Shown here piece by piece: positions 1-12,649 of a DNA stretch of 64,000 bases; positions within the stretch are counted from its first letter, which is position 1; each line of letters begins with the position of its first letter. The stretch is taken from positions 4,414,001 to 4,478,000 of the forward strand of contig CATNEN010000039.1 in NCBI GenBank assembly GCA_950097015.1, in the 5' to 3' direction. This DNA is from Macrostomum hystrix. Lineage: Eukaryota > Platyhelminthes > Macrostomidae. Both the position numbers and the translations under genes were made by a program. The notes below the pieces were generated by a model. It saw only the letters and a list, made by a program, of their open reading frames with translations. It was not told where the DNA came from and ran no database searches.

Positions 1-3000
1 ATTGCACCGGCAGCAGTCGTCACTTCACCCGCTGAAGTCGTGATTGCACCGGCAGCAGACGTGGTTGCACCTGCAACAGTCGTGGTTAAACCGGCATTAG
101 TCGTGGTTGCACCTGCAGCAGTCGTGGTTGAACCTGAAGCAGTCGTGATTCCACTCGAAGCAGTCGTGGTTGCACCGGCAGCAGTCGTGGTTAAAATGGC
201 ATTAGTCGTCGTTGCACCTGCAGCAGTCGTGGTTGAACCTGAAGCAGTCGTGATTCCACTCGAAGCAGTCGTGGTTGCACCGGCAGCAGTCGTGGTTGAA
301 CCTGCAGTAGTCGTGATTACACTCGAAGCAGTCGTGGTTGCACCGGCAGCAGTCTTGGTTGAACCTTCAGCAGTCGTGATTCCACTCGAAGCAGTCGTGA
401 CTTCACCCGCTGAAGTCGTGATTGCACCGGCAGCAGTCGTGGTTGCACCGGCAGCAGTCGTGGTTGCACCAGCGGCAGTCGTGGTTGCACCGGCAGCAGT
501 CGTGACTTCACCCGCTGAAGTCGTGATTATACCGGCAGCAAACGTGGTTGCAACAACAGCAGTCGTGATTGCACCGGCAGCAGACGTGGTTGCACCTGCA
601 GCAGTCGCAGTAAAACCGGCATTAGTCGTGGTTGCACCTGAAGCAGTCGTGGTTGAACCTGCACCAGTCGTGATTCCACTCGAAGCAGTCGTGGTTGCAC
701 CGGCAGCAGTCGTGGTTGCACCAGCAGCAGTCGTGGTTGCACCGGCAGCAGTCGTGACTTCACCCGCTGATGTCGTGATTGCACCGGCAGCAGTCGTGGT
801 TGCACCGGCATAAGTTGTGGTTGCACCTGCAGCTGTCGTGGTTGAACCTGCAGCAGTCGTGATTCCACTCGAAGCAGTCGTGGTTGCACCGGCAGCAGTC
901 GTGGTTGCACCAGCAGCAGTCGTGGTTGCACCGGCAGCAGTCATGGCTTCACCCGCTGAAGTCGTGATTGCACCGGCAGCAGACGTGGTTGCACCTGCAG
1001 CAGTCGTGGTTAAACCGGCATTAGTCGTTGTTGCACCTGCAGCAGTCGTGATTCCACTCGAAGAAGTCGTGGTTGCACCGGCAGCAGTCGTGGTTGAACC
1101 TGCAGCAGTCGTGATTCCACTCAAAGCAGTCGTGGTTGCACCGGCAGCAGTCGTGGTTGCACCAGCAGCAGTCGTGGTTGCACCGGCAGCAGTCATGGCT
1201 TCACCCGCTGAAGTCGTGATTGCACCGGCAGCAGACGTGGTTGCACCTGCAGCAGTCGTGGTTAAACCGGCATTAGTCGTTGTTGCACCTGCAGCAGTCG
1301 TGATCCCACTCAAAGAAGTCGTGGTTGCACCGGCAACAGAGGTGGTTGCACCTGCAGCAGTCGTGGTTAAACCGGCATTTGTCGTGGTTGCACCTGCAGC
1401 AGTCGTGGTTGAACCTGCAGCATTCGTGATTCCACTCGAAGCAGTCTTGGTTGCACCGGAAGCAGTCGTGGTTGCACGAGCAGCAGTCGTGGTTGCACCG
1501 GAAGCAGTCGTGACTTCACCCACTGAAGTCGTGATTATACTGGCAGCAAACGTGGTTGCACCAGCAGCAGTCGTGATTGCACCGGCAGCAGTCGTGACTT
1601 CACCCGCTGAAGTCGTGATTGCACCGGCAGCAGTCGTGGTTGCACCGGCAGCAGTCGTGACTTCGCCCGCTGATGTCGTGATTGCACCGGCAGCAGTCGT
1701 GATTACACCGGAATTTGTCGTGGTTGCACCTGCAGCAGTCGTGGTTGCACCTGCATTAGTCGTAATTGCACCTGCAGCAGTCGTGGTTAAACCTGCAGCA
1801 GTCGTGATTCCACTCGAAGCAGTCGTGGTTGCACCTGCATTAGTCGTAATTGCACCTGCAGCAGTCGTGGTTAAACCTGCAGCAGTCGTGACTTCACCCG
1901 CTGATGTCGTGATTGCACCGGCAGCAGTCGTGGTTGCACCTGCATTAGTCGTAATTGCACCTGCAGCAGTCGTGGTTAAACCTGCAGCAGTCGTGATTCC
2001 ACTCGAAGCAGTCGTGGTTGCACCTGCATTAGTCGTAATTGCACCTGCAGCAGTCGTGGTTAAACCTGCAGCAGTCGTGACTTCACCCGCTGATGTCGTG
2101 ATTGCACCGGCAGCAGTCGTGGTTGCACCGGCATAAGTTGTGGTTGCACCTGCAGCTGTCGTGGTTGAACCTGCAGCAGTCGTGATTCCACTCGAAGCAG
2201 TCGTGGTTGCACCGGCAGCAGTCGTGGTTGCACCAGCAGCAGTCGTGGTTGCACCGGCAGCAGTCATGGCTTCACCCGCTGAAGTCGTGATTGCACCGGC
2301 AGCAGACGTGGTTGCACCTGCAGCAGTCGTGGTTAAACCGGCATTAGTCGTTGTTGCACCTGCAGCAGTCGTGATTCCACTCGAAGAAGTCGTGGTTGCA
2401 CCGGCAGCAGTCGTGGTTGAACCTGCAGCAGTCGTGATTCCACTCAAAGCAGTCGTGGTTGCACCGGCAGCAGTCGTGGTTGCACCAGCAGCAGTCGTGA
2501 TTGCACCGGCAGCAGTCGTGACTTCACCCGCTGAAGTCGTGATTGCACCGGCAGCAGACATGGTTGCACCTGCAGCAGTCGTGGTTAAACCGGCATTAGT
2601 CGTGGTTGCACCTGCAGCAGTCGTGGTTGAACCTGAAGCAGTCGTGATTCCACTCGAAGCAGTCGTGGTTGCACCGGCAGCAGTCGTGGTTAAAATGGCA
2701 TTAGTCGTCGTTGCACCTGCAGCAGTCGTGGTTGAACCTGAAGCAGTCGTGATTCCACTCGAAGCAGTCGTGGTTGCACCGGCAGCAGTCGTGGTTGAAC
2801 CTGCAGTAGTCGTGATTACACTCGAAGCAGTCGTGGTTGCACCGGCAGCAGTCTTGGTTGAACCTTCAGCAGTCGTGATTCCACTCGAAGCAGTCGTGAC
2901 TTCACCCGCTGAAGTCGTGATTGCACCGGCAGCAGTCGTGGTTGCACCGGCAGCAGTCGTGGTTGCACCAGCGGCAGTCGTGGTTGCACCGGCAGCAGTC

Positions 3001-6000
3001 GTGACTTCACCCGCTGAAGTCGTGATTATACCGGCAGCAAACGTGGTTGCAACAACAGCAGTCGTGATTGCACCGGCAGCAGACGTGGTTGCACCTGCAG
3101 CAGTCGCAGTAAAACCGGCATTAGTCGTGGTTGCACCTGAAGCAGTCGTGGTTGAACCTGCACCAGTCGTGATTCCACTCGAAGCAGTCGTGGTTGCACC
3201 GGCAGCAGTCGTGGTTGCACCAGCAGCAGTCGTGGTTGCACCGGCAGCAGTCGTGACTTCACCCGCTGATGTCGTGATTGCACCGGCAGCAGTCGTGGTT
3301 GCACCGGCATAAGTTGTGGTTGCACCTGCAGCTGTCGTGGTTGAACCTGCAGCAGTCGTGATTCCACTCGAAGCAGTCGTGGTTGCACCGGCAGCAGTCG
3401 TGGTTGCACCAGCAGCAGTCGTGGTTGCACCGGCAGCAGTCATGGCTTCACCCGCTGAAGTCGTGATTGCACCGGCAGCAGACGTGGTTGCACCTGCAGC
3501 AGTCGTGGTTAAACCGGCATTAGTCGTTGTTGCACCTGCAGCAGTCGTGATTCCACTCGAAGAAGTCGTGGTTGCACCGGCAGCAGTCGTGGTTGAACCT
3601 GCAGCAGTCGTGATTCCACTCAAAGCAGTCGTGGTTGCACCGGCAGCAGTCGTGGTTGCACCAGCAGCAGTCGTGGTTGCACCGGCAGCAGTCATGGCTT
3701 CACCCGCTGAAGTCGTGATTGCACCGGCAGCAGACGTGGTTGCACCTGCAGCAGTCGTGGTTAAACCGGCATTAGTCGTTGTTGCACCTGCAGCAGTCGT
3801 GATCCCACTCAAAGAAGTCGTGGTTGCACCGGCAACAGAGGTGGTTGCACCTGCAGCAGTCGTGGTTAAACCGGCATTTGTCGTGGTTGCACCTGCAGCA
3901 GTCGTGGTTGAACCTGCAGCATTCGTGATTCCACTCGAAGCAGTCTTGGTTGCACCGGAAGCAGTCGTGGTTGCACGAGCAGCAGTCGTGGTTGCACCGG
4001 AAGCAGTCGTGACTTCACCCACTGAAGTCGTGATTATACTGGCAGCAAACGTGGTTGCACCAGCAGCAGTCGTGATTGCACCGGCAGCAGTCGTGACTTC
4101 ACCCGCTGAAGTCGTGATTGCACCGGCAGCAGTCGTGGTTGCACCGGCAGCAGTCGTGACTTCGCCCGCTGATGTCGTGATTGCACCGGCAGCAGTCGTG
4201 ATTACACCGGAATTTGTCGTGGTTGCACCTGCAGCAGTCGTGGTTGCACCTGCATTAGTCGTAATTGCACCTGCAGCAGTCGTGGTTAAACCTGCAGCAG
4301 TCGTGATTCCACTCGAAGCAGTCGTGGTTGCACCTGCATTAGTCGTAATTGCACCTGCAGCAGTCGTGGTTAAACCTGCAGCAGTCGTGACTTCACCCGC
4401 TGATGTCGTGATTGCACCGGCAGCAGTCGTGGTTGCACCTGCATTAGTCGTAATTGCACCTGCAGCAGTCGTGGTTAAACCTGCAGCAGTCGTGATTCCA
4501 CTCGAAGCAGTCGTGGTTGCACCTGCATTAGTCGTAATTGCACCTGCAGCAGTCGTGGTTAAACCTGCAGCAGTCGTGACTTCACCCGCTGATGTCGTGA
4601 TTGCACCGGCAGCAGTCGTGGTTGCACCGGCATAAGTTGTGGTTGCACCTGCAGCTGTCGTGGTTGAACCTGCAGCAGTCGTGATTCCACTCGAAGCAGT
4701 CGTGGTTGCACCGGCAGCAGTCGTGGTTGCACCAGCAGCAGTCGTGGTTGCACCGGCAGCAGTCATGGCTTCACCCGCTGAAGTCGTGATTGCACCGGCA
4801 GCAGACGTGGTTGCACCTGCAGCAGTCGTGGTTAAACCGGCATTAGTCGTTGTTGCACCTGCAGCAGTCGTGATTCCACTCGAAGAAGTCGTGGTTGCAC
4901 CGGCAGCAGTCGTGGTTGAACCTGCAGCAGTCGTGATTCCACTCAAAGCAGTCGTGGTTGCACCGGCAGCAGTCGTGGTTGCACCAGCAGCAGTCGTGAT
5001 TGCACCGGCAGCAGTCGTGACTTCACCCGCTGAAGTCGTGATTGCACCGGCAGCAGACATGGTTGCACCTGCAGCAGTCGTGGTTAAACCGGCATTAGTC
5101 GTTGTTGCACCTGCAGCAGTCGTGATTCCACTCGAAGAAGTCGTGGTTGCACCGGCAGCAGTCGTGGTTGAACCTGCAGCAGTCGTGATTCCACTCGAAG
5201 CAGTCGTGGTTGCACCGGCAGCAGTCGTGGTTGCACCAGCAGCAGTCGTGGTTGTACCGGCAGCAGTCATGGCTTCACCCGCTGAAGTCGTGATTGCACC
5301 GGCAGCAGACGTGGTTACACCTGCAGCAGTCGTGGTTAAACCGGCATTAGTCGTGGTTGCACCTGCAGCAGTCGTGGTTGAACCTGCAGCAGTCGTGATT
5401 CCACTCGAAGCAGTCGTGGTTGCACCGGCAGCAGTCGTGGTTGCACCAGCGGCAGTCGTGGTTGCACCGGCAGCAGTCGTGACTTCACCCGCTGAAGTCG
5501 TGATTATACCAGCAGCAAACGTGGTTGCAACAACAGCAGTCGTGATTGCACCGGCAGCAGTCGTGACTTCACCCGCTGAAGTCGTGATTGCACCGGCAGC
5601 AGACGTGGTTGCACCGGCAGCAGTCGTGGTTAAACCGGCATTAGTCGTGGTTGCACCTGCAGCAGTCGTGGATAAACCGGCATTAGTCGTGGTTGCACCT
5701 GCAGCAGTCGTGGTTGAACCTGAAGCAGTCGTGATTCCACTCGAAGCAGTCGTGGTTGCACCGGCAGCAGTCGTGGTTAAACCGGCATTAGTCGTGGTTG
5801 CACCTGCAGCAGTCGTGGTTGAACCTGAAGCAGTCGTGATTCCACTCGAAGCAGTCGTGGTTGCACCGGCAGCAGTCGTGGTTGAACCTGCAGTAGTCGT
5901 GATTCCACTCGAAGCAGTCGTGGTTGCACCGGCAGCAGTCGTGGTTAAAATGGCATTAGTCGTCGTTGCACCTGCAGCAGTCGTGGTTGAACCTGAAGCA

Positions 6001-8330
6001 GTCGTGATTCCACTCGAAGCAGTCGTGGTTGCACCGGCAGCAGTCGTGGTTGCACCGGCAGCAGTCGTGGTTGCACCGGCAGCAGTCGTGGTTGAACCTG
6101 CAGTAGTCGTGATTACACTCGAAGCAGTCGTGGTTGCACCGGCAGCAGTCTTGGTTGAACCTTCAGCAGTCGTGATTCCACTCGAAGCAGTCGTGACTTC
6201 ACCCGCTGAAGTCGTGATTGCACCGGCAGCAGTCGTGATTCCACTCAAAGAAGTCGTGGTTGCACCGGCAACAGAGGTGGTTGCACCTGCAGCAGTCGTG
6301 GTTAAACCGGCATTTGTCGTGGTTGCACCTGCAGCAGTCGTGGTTGAACCTGCAGCATTCGTGATTCCACTCGAAGCAGTCTTGGTTGCACCGGAAGCAG
6401 TCGTGGTTGCACGAGCAGCAGTCGTGGTTGCACCGGAAGCAGTCGTGACTTCACCCACTGAAGTCGTGATTATACCGGCAGCAAACGTGGTTGCACCAGC
6501 AGCAGTCGTGATTGCACCGGCAGCAGTCGTGACTTCACCCGCTGAAGTCGTGATTGCACCGGCAGCAGTCGTGACTTCGCCCGCTGATGTCGTGATTGCA
6601 CCGGCAGCAGTCGTGATTACACTGGAATTTGTCGTGGTTGCACCTGCAGCAGTCGTGGTTGCACCTGCATTAGTCGTGGTTGCACCAGCAGCAGTCATGA
6701 TTCCACTCGAAGCAGTCGTGGTTGCACCGGCAGCAGTCGTGGTTGAACCTGCAGCAGCCGTGATTCCACTCGAAGCAGTCGTGGTTGCACCGGCAGCAGT
6801 CGTGGTTGCACCAGCAGCAGTCGTGGTTGCACCGGCAGCAGTCGTGACTTCACCCGCTGATGTCGTGATTGCACCGGCAGCAGTCGTGGTTGCACCGGCA
6901 TAAGTTGTGGTTGCACCTGCAGCTGTCGTGGTTGAACCTGCAGCAGTCGTGATTCCACTCGAAGCAGTCGTGGTTGCACCGGCAGCAGTCGTGGTTGCAC
7001 CAGCAGCAGTCGTGGTTGCACCGGCAGCAGTCATGGCTTCACCCGCTGAAGTCGTGATTGCACCGGCAGCAGACGTGGTTGCACCTGCAGCAGTCGTGGT
7101 TAATCCGGCATTAGTCGTTGTTGCACCTGCAGCAGTCGTGATTCCACTCGAAGAAGTCGTGGTTGCACCGGCAGCAGTCGTGGTTGAACCTGCAGCAGTC
7201 GTGATTCCACTCAAAGCAGTCGTGGTTGCACCGGCAGCAGTCGTGGTTGCACCAGCAGCAGTCGTGGTTGCACCGGCAGCAGTCATGGCTTCACCCGCTG
7301 AAGTCGTGATTGCACCGGCAGCAGACGTGGTTGCACCTGCAGCAGTCGTGGTTAAACCGGCATTAGTCGTTGTTGCACCTGCAGCAGTCGTGATTCCACT
7401 CAAAGAAGTCGTGGTTGCACCGGCAACAGAGGTGGTTGCACCTGCAGCAGTCGTGGTTAAACCGGCATTTGTCGTGGTTGCACCTGCAGCAGTCGTGGTT
7501 GAACCTGCAGCATTCGTGATTCCACTCGAAGCAGTCTTGGTTGCACCGGAAGCAGTCGTGGTTGCACGAGCAGCAGTCGTGGTTGCACCGGAAGCAGTCG
7601 TGACTTCACCCACTGAAGTCGTGATTATACCGGCAGCAAACGTGGTTGCACCAGCAGCAGTCGTGATTGCACCGGCAGCAGTCGTGGTTGCACCGGCAGC
7701 AGTCGTGACTTCGCCCGCTGATGTCGTGATTGCACCGGCAGCAGTCGTGATTACACCGGAATTTGTCGTGGTTGCACCTGCAGCAGTCGTGGTTGCACCT
7801 GCATTAGTCGTAATTGCACCTGCAGCAGTCGTGGTTAAACCTGCAGCAGTCGTGATTCCACTCGAAGCAGTCGTGGTTGCACCTGCATTAGTCGTAATTG
7901 CACCTGCAGCAGTCGTGGTTAAACCTGCAGCAGTCGTGATTCCACTCGAAGCAGTCGTGGTTGCACCTGCATTAGTCGTGGTTGCACCTGCAGCAGTCGT
8001 GGTTGCACTTGCAGCAGTCGTGATTCCACTCGAAGCAGTCGTACTTGCACGAGCAGCATTTGTAGTTGTATCCGCAGCAGTCGTGATTTCAGCCGCTGAT
8101 GTCGTGATTGCACGAGCAGCATTTGTAGTTGTATCCGCAGCAGTCGAGACTTCACCCGCTGATGTCGTGGTTGCACCGGCAGCAGTCCTGGTTGCACCGG
8201 CAGCAGTCGTGGTTGTACCCACAACAGTCGTAGTTAAAACTGCGGCAGTCGTGATTTTATCCGCATCAGTTTTGGTTGCACTCGCTGTAGTCGTGGTTGC
8301 AGCTGCAGCAGTCGTTGTTATTGGAATGCA
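1..8330 (-). repeat. Coding minisatellite: Thr/Ala-rich mucin array with a 2,499-bp higher-order repeat
   Basis: The array is built of 15-30 nt variants, all multiples of 3, encoding ATTTAAG-type and SSGITTAAG-type peptides on the minus strand. On top lies a larger period of 2,499 bp (833 codons): bases 1-2499 recur at about 2500-4998, and the stretch 817-2136 reappears at 3316-4635 with the same translation. A distinctive TTYAG variant occurs at about 811, 2133, 3310, 4632 and 6900. Because no unit contains a stop in several frames, long plus-strand frames (VVVAPAAVVV...) are also open; these are shadows. Confidence 0.9.
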
Positions 8331-11300
8331 ATCAGTTTTGTCTGCGTTTGGTGTACACTCAAAAACTTCGTGCGACCTGTACCATCCAGCTGGGAAGACC
8401 TGATAAGAGCGTAGCTTTTCAGTGATGGTAGTTTCGCATCCGATTTCGGTCAATATAAACTGTGAGCTAATATTTTTGCCTGCATTCATATAAGCTTTCA
8501 GCATTTGACACTTCTCTGTAGGAGGACAAAAAATTAAAGCTGCGGTCGTTGAATTTATGTTACGTTCACCCTTGTCACTATTGTGCTTGAAGTACAGGCA
8601 TTCTACTAGATTATCGGTCATTTTTAATAAACTCTCTTTATTGCAGTCATCACCGGTGCAGTCTTTGCAATATTTCGAATCCTCCGTTGCGTGACAGGCG
8701 CCGCAACCATATTCCAGTCTCTGAAAAGAGTTTCCGCTTGCAAAATGAAGCTTCACGAATTGGAATTTATAAGCTAATTACATTACTTTTACTTCATTCA
8801 GTCGCTTACCACTTCGCCGCGTAGAGAATACACCGCTTTACACTTGGTGACATTGATGCTACAATGGGTAGAATTATTGTCATTCTTATACGTAGCAACA
8901 GATTGTTTTCCAATCGCCGAGATACATCGCCGAGTTGCACCCGGAGCAGTCGTGGTTGTTCCCGCAGCAGTCGTGGTTGCATCGGCATTAGTCGTGGTTG
9001 CACCGGCAGCAGTCGTGATTCCACTCGAAGAAGTCGTGGTTGCACCGGCAGCAGTCGTGGTTAAACCTGCAGCAGTCGTGGTTGCACCGGCAGCAGTCAT
9101 GATTCCACTCGAAGCAGTTGTGCTTGCACCGGCAACATTTGTAGTTGTATCCGCAGCAGTCGTGACTACACCCGCTGATGTCGTGATTGCACCGGCAGCA
9201 GTCGTGATTCCACTCGAAGCAGTCGTGGTTGCACTTGCAGCAGTCGTGGTTGCACCGGCATTAGTCGTGGTTGCACTTGCAGCAGTCGTGGTTACACCGG
9301 TAGCAGTCGTCGTTGCACCTACAGCAGTCGTGGTTGCACCGGCATTAGTCGTGGTTGCACCTGCAGAAGTCGTGGTGAAGCCGGCATTAGTCGTGGTTGC
9401 ACTTGCAGCAGTCGTGGTTACACCTGCAGCTGTCGTCGTTGCACCTGCAGCAGTCGTGATTCCACTCGAAGCAGTCGTACTTGCACGAGCAGCATTTGTA
9501 GTTGTATCCGCAGCAGTCGTGATTTCAGCCGCTGATGTCGTGATTGCACGAGCAGCATTTGTAGTTGTATCCGCAGCAGTCGAGACTTCACCCGCTGATG
9601 TCGTGGTTGCACCGGCAGCAGTCCTGGTTGCACCGGCAGCAGTCGTGGTTGTACCCACAACAGTCGTAGTTAAAACTGCGGCAGTCGTGATTTTATCCGC
9701 ATCAGTTTTGGTTGCACTCGCTGTAGTCGTGGTTGCAGCTGCAGCAGTCGTTGTTATTGGAATGCAATCAGTTTTGTCTGCGTTTGGTGTACACTCAAAA
9801 ACTTCGTGCGACCTGTACCATCCAGCTGGGAAGACCTGATAAGAGCGTAGCTTTTCAGTGATGGTAGTTTCGCATCCGATTTCGGTCAATATAAACTGTG
9901 AGCTAATATTTTTGCCTGCATTCATATAAGCTTTCAGCATTTGACACTTCTCTGTAGGAGGACAAAAAATTAAAGCTGCGGTCGTTGAACTTATGTTACG
10001 TTCACCCTTGTCACTATTGTGCTTGAAGTACAGGCATTCTACTAGATTATCGGTCATTTTTAATAAACTCTCTTTATTGCAGTCATCACCAGTGCAGTCT
10101 TTGCAATATTTCGAATCCTCCGTTGCGTGACAGGCGCCGCAACCATATTCCAGTCTCTGAAAAGAGTTTCCGCTTGCAAAATGAAGCTTCACGAATTGGA
10201 ATTTATAAGCTAATTACATTACTTTTACTTCATTCAGTCGCTTACCACTTCGCCGCGTAGAGAATACACCGCTTTACACTTGGTGACATTGATGCTACAA
10301 TGGGTAGAATTATTGTCATTCTTATACGTAGCAACAGATTGTTTTCCAATCGCCGAGATACATCGCCGAGTTGCACCCGGAGCAGTCGTGGTTGTTCCCG
10401 CAGCAGTCGTGGTTGCACCGGCATTAGTCGTGGTTGCACTGGCAGCAGTCGTGATTCCACTCGAAGAAGTCGTGGTTGCACCGGCAGCAGTCGTGGTTAA
10501 ACCTGCAGCAGTCGTGGTTGCACCGGCATTAGTCGTGGTTGCACTGGCAGCAGTCGTGGTTGCACCGGCAGCAGTCGTGGTTGTACCCACAACAGTCGTA
10601 GTTAAAACTGCGGCAGTCGTGATTTTATCCGCATCAGTTTTGGTTGCACTCGCTGTAGTCGTGGTTGCAGCTGCAGCAGTCGTTGTTATTGGAATGCAAT
10701 CAGTTTTGTCTGCGTTTGGTGTACACTCAAAAACTTCGTGCGACCTGTACCATCCAGCTGGGAAGGCCTGATAAGAGCGTAGCTTTTCAGTGATGGTAGT
10801 TTCGCATCCGATTTCGGTCAATATAAACTGTGAGCTAATATTTTTGCCTGCATTCATATAAGCTTTCAGCATTTGACACTTCTCTGTAGGAGGACAAAAA
10901 ATTAAAGCTGCGGTCGTTGAATTTATGTTACGTTCACCCTTGTCACTATTGTGCTTGAAGTACAGGCATTCTACTAGATTATCGGTCATTTTTAATAAAC
11001 TCTCTTTATTGCAGTCATCACCGGTGCAGTCTTTGCAATATTTCGAATCCTCCGTTGCGTGACAGGCGCCGCAACCATATTCCAGTCTCTGAAAAGAGTT
11101 TCCGCTTGCAAAATGAAGCTTCACGAATTGGAATTTATAAGCTAATTACATTACTTTTACTTCATTCAGTCGCTTACCACTTCGCCGCGTAGAGAATACA
11201 CCGCTTTACACTTGGTGACATTGATGCTACAATGGGTAGAATTATTGTCATTCTTATACGTAGCAACAGATTGTTTTCCAATCGCCGAGATACATTTAAT

Positions 11301-11360
11301 ACATTCAGTTAGCTGAATGCCTCCAAGTGCAAGTAACACGCCAACAGTAGCCAGCTTCAT
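1..11360 (-). CDS. Giant Ly6 (three-finger)/mucin-like surface protein, 5' part, 3' end beyond window
   Basis: Exons on the minus strand, all phase 0: 11360-11178, 11118-10246, 10186-8810 and 8750-1 (open to the window edge); introns are 59 bp with GTAAGC donors. ATG at 11360 starts a signal peptide (MKLATVGVLLALGG...). A cysteine pattern typical of Ly6/uPAR domains follows (ECIKC...; YGCGAC...YCKDC...DDCN), then a second Cys-rich domain (VECLYF...KCQML...IGCETT...FECTPNADKTDC). A tail rich in Thr, Ala, Gly and Ser, expected to be O-glycosylated, comes next, and the module then repeats. Exons 2 and 3 each hold the second half of the first Ly6 domain, the second domain, a mucin tail and the first half of the next Ly6 domain. 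I followed the last exon with no stop for about 2,916 codons, so the product exceeds 3,700 residues in this window. N-glycosylation sequons (NNST, NVT, NISS) are present. Function is inferred to be a secreted or membrane-tethered mucin; the anchor is out of view. Confidence 0.75.
8751..11177 (-). repeat. Tandem exon duplication inside the Ly6/mucin gene
   Basis: The block of 59-bp intron, Ly6 second half, second Cys-rich domain and start of the mucin tail is present three times with near identity. Acceptor-side landmarks lie at 11124, 10192 and 8756, offset by 932 and 1,436 bp. The offsets differ only because the mucin tail between copies differs in length: about 80 residues in exon 2, about 250 in exon 3 and more than 2,700 in exon 4. 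Substitutions between copies are rare (for example NISS/NINS and SYQV/SYQA), so the duplications are recent or homogenised. Confidence 0.85.
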
Positions 11361-12199
11361 AATCGTTTTGATTGCCAGCTTCGATTCCGAATGGCCCAGT
11401 TAGATTTGGTCGAGAAGCTGGCAGTTGGCAGTTGATTTGCAGTCAATTATTGATCTGTTTTTCAACGGCTGGGTAGAATCGGCTGAAATGCTTTTTCGAT
11501 CGTTGTCGGTTGTTGAATTTTATTCTTCTTTTCGGGCCGCTGCCCCTTCTAAATGCTGCTGAAAATGCAGGTCCGAGCCGGCCCAGTCTATGGCAGCGCT
11601 GGCTGACGCAGGGGCACCCGCCTTTTGTCTATGTCGAATTTCACCTCTTCTTTGCTTTTTGCCTGCTCGACTTTTCTGATATTAGCTTTTCGGTTTGTAC
11701 TATTAGAAAACTTTCTAGCTTATAGGAGTTTCTCTCTACACATTTTTTCGTTCAATTTCAAACAAACGCTCATTCAATTTCAGCAAGCTTGCAATCAAAT
11801 TCACCAATCTATTTTTAGCCAGTCAGACCAGCATCCAAATTAGGCAACCTCGCATTCGACTTCAACAAAAGACGTTCATTTTCAGCAAAGTGCACTCAAT
11901 TTCAACCGGTCACATTTTTCTTGTATTGTCTATGGCAAAAATTTGTCGCAGCGTGTGAAAAGAGTCATTCGATTTCAACAATTTGCACTCAAATTTAACA
12001 TTTTCATTGTTATTAAACAGAACTGAGCAGTTGCACAAACTGTTTACTGTTAACAAACAATCCGAGTTAGCTTTGAAAACTTGAGACGAAAAGGAAAGAA
12101 TCGATCATTGCCTCATTTTTACTCAGTCGGCACTATTCTAATCTCCGTTGATTACCATTTCAGACAGGCATCTTGGCACAAAGCTGAAGCAGTGGTTGT
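11361..12199. other. Spacer upstream of the Ly6/mucin gene
   Basis: No convincing ORF, RNA gene or transposon end was found. The 11400-11480 segment should contain the promoter and 5' UTR of the minus-strand Ly6/mucin gene, but I see no TATA box at a fitting distance. A T-rich stretch with repeated short 'caatttca' words lies at about 11740-11920. Confidence 0.5.
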
Positions 12200-12211
12200 A
12201 CCACAATCCGT

Positions 12212-12240
12212 GTGCTGTTCAAACACGGATTGAACAGCAC
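12212..12240. repeat. 11-bp perfect inverted repeat (hairpin)
   Basis: GTGCTGTTCAA at 12212-12222 is mirrored by TTGAACAGCAC at 12230-12240 around a 7-nt loop. There is no gene context; it may be a transposon-internal hairpin. Confidence 0.7.
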
Positions 12241-12649
12241 AGGATTTGGCATTTTTGGCTCCCTATTGTATTCGGTTGTCGCTCAGGGAATGTAGTTTTT
12301 CGATTGTCTAAAACTTGTAAACCAATCAGTGTTGTACTCATTACAAGTACCTACAGGGCTGAAGTAAACAAACGCCCTGATTTTTCTCGCATTGCCTATT
12401 CCAAATCTCCTTGGATTGAAATTGGATGGAATTCTGCGACCTTTAACACTATTAACTCCAGACACAGAAGTGGCAGTTGGAATCCTTAGCCGCTGTTGAA
12501 TTGAAATAACCAAATCGAAGACATCATTTGCGGGTGTCAAATTCAAGCAAAAAATTTGGGAATCAAGAGTTGTTTACAATTTACATTATAAACATTTTAT
12601 AAATTCTGTATACAGATTTTGACTCTGTGTTTTTGTTTGTCTGTTCCTA

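Noticed and set aside
40-8403. Long plus-strand frames of VVVAPAAVVV-type peptide
   Set aside because: They are shadows of the minus-strand mucin. They are interrupted by TAA at every TTYAG variant and have no splice or domain context, while the minus frame stays open and joins the Ly6 exons.
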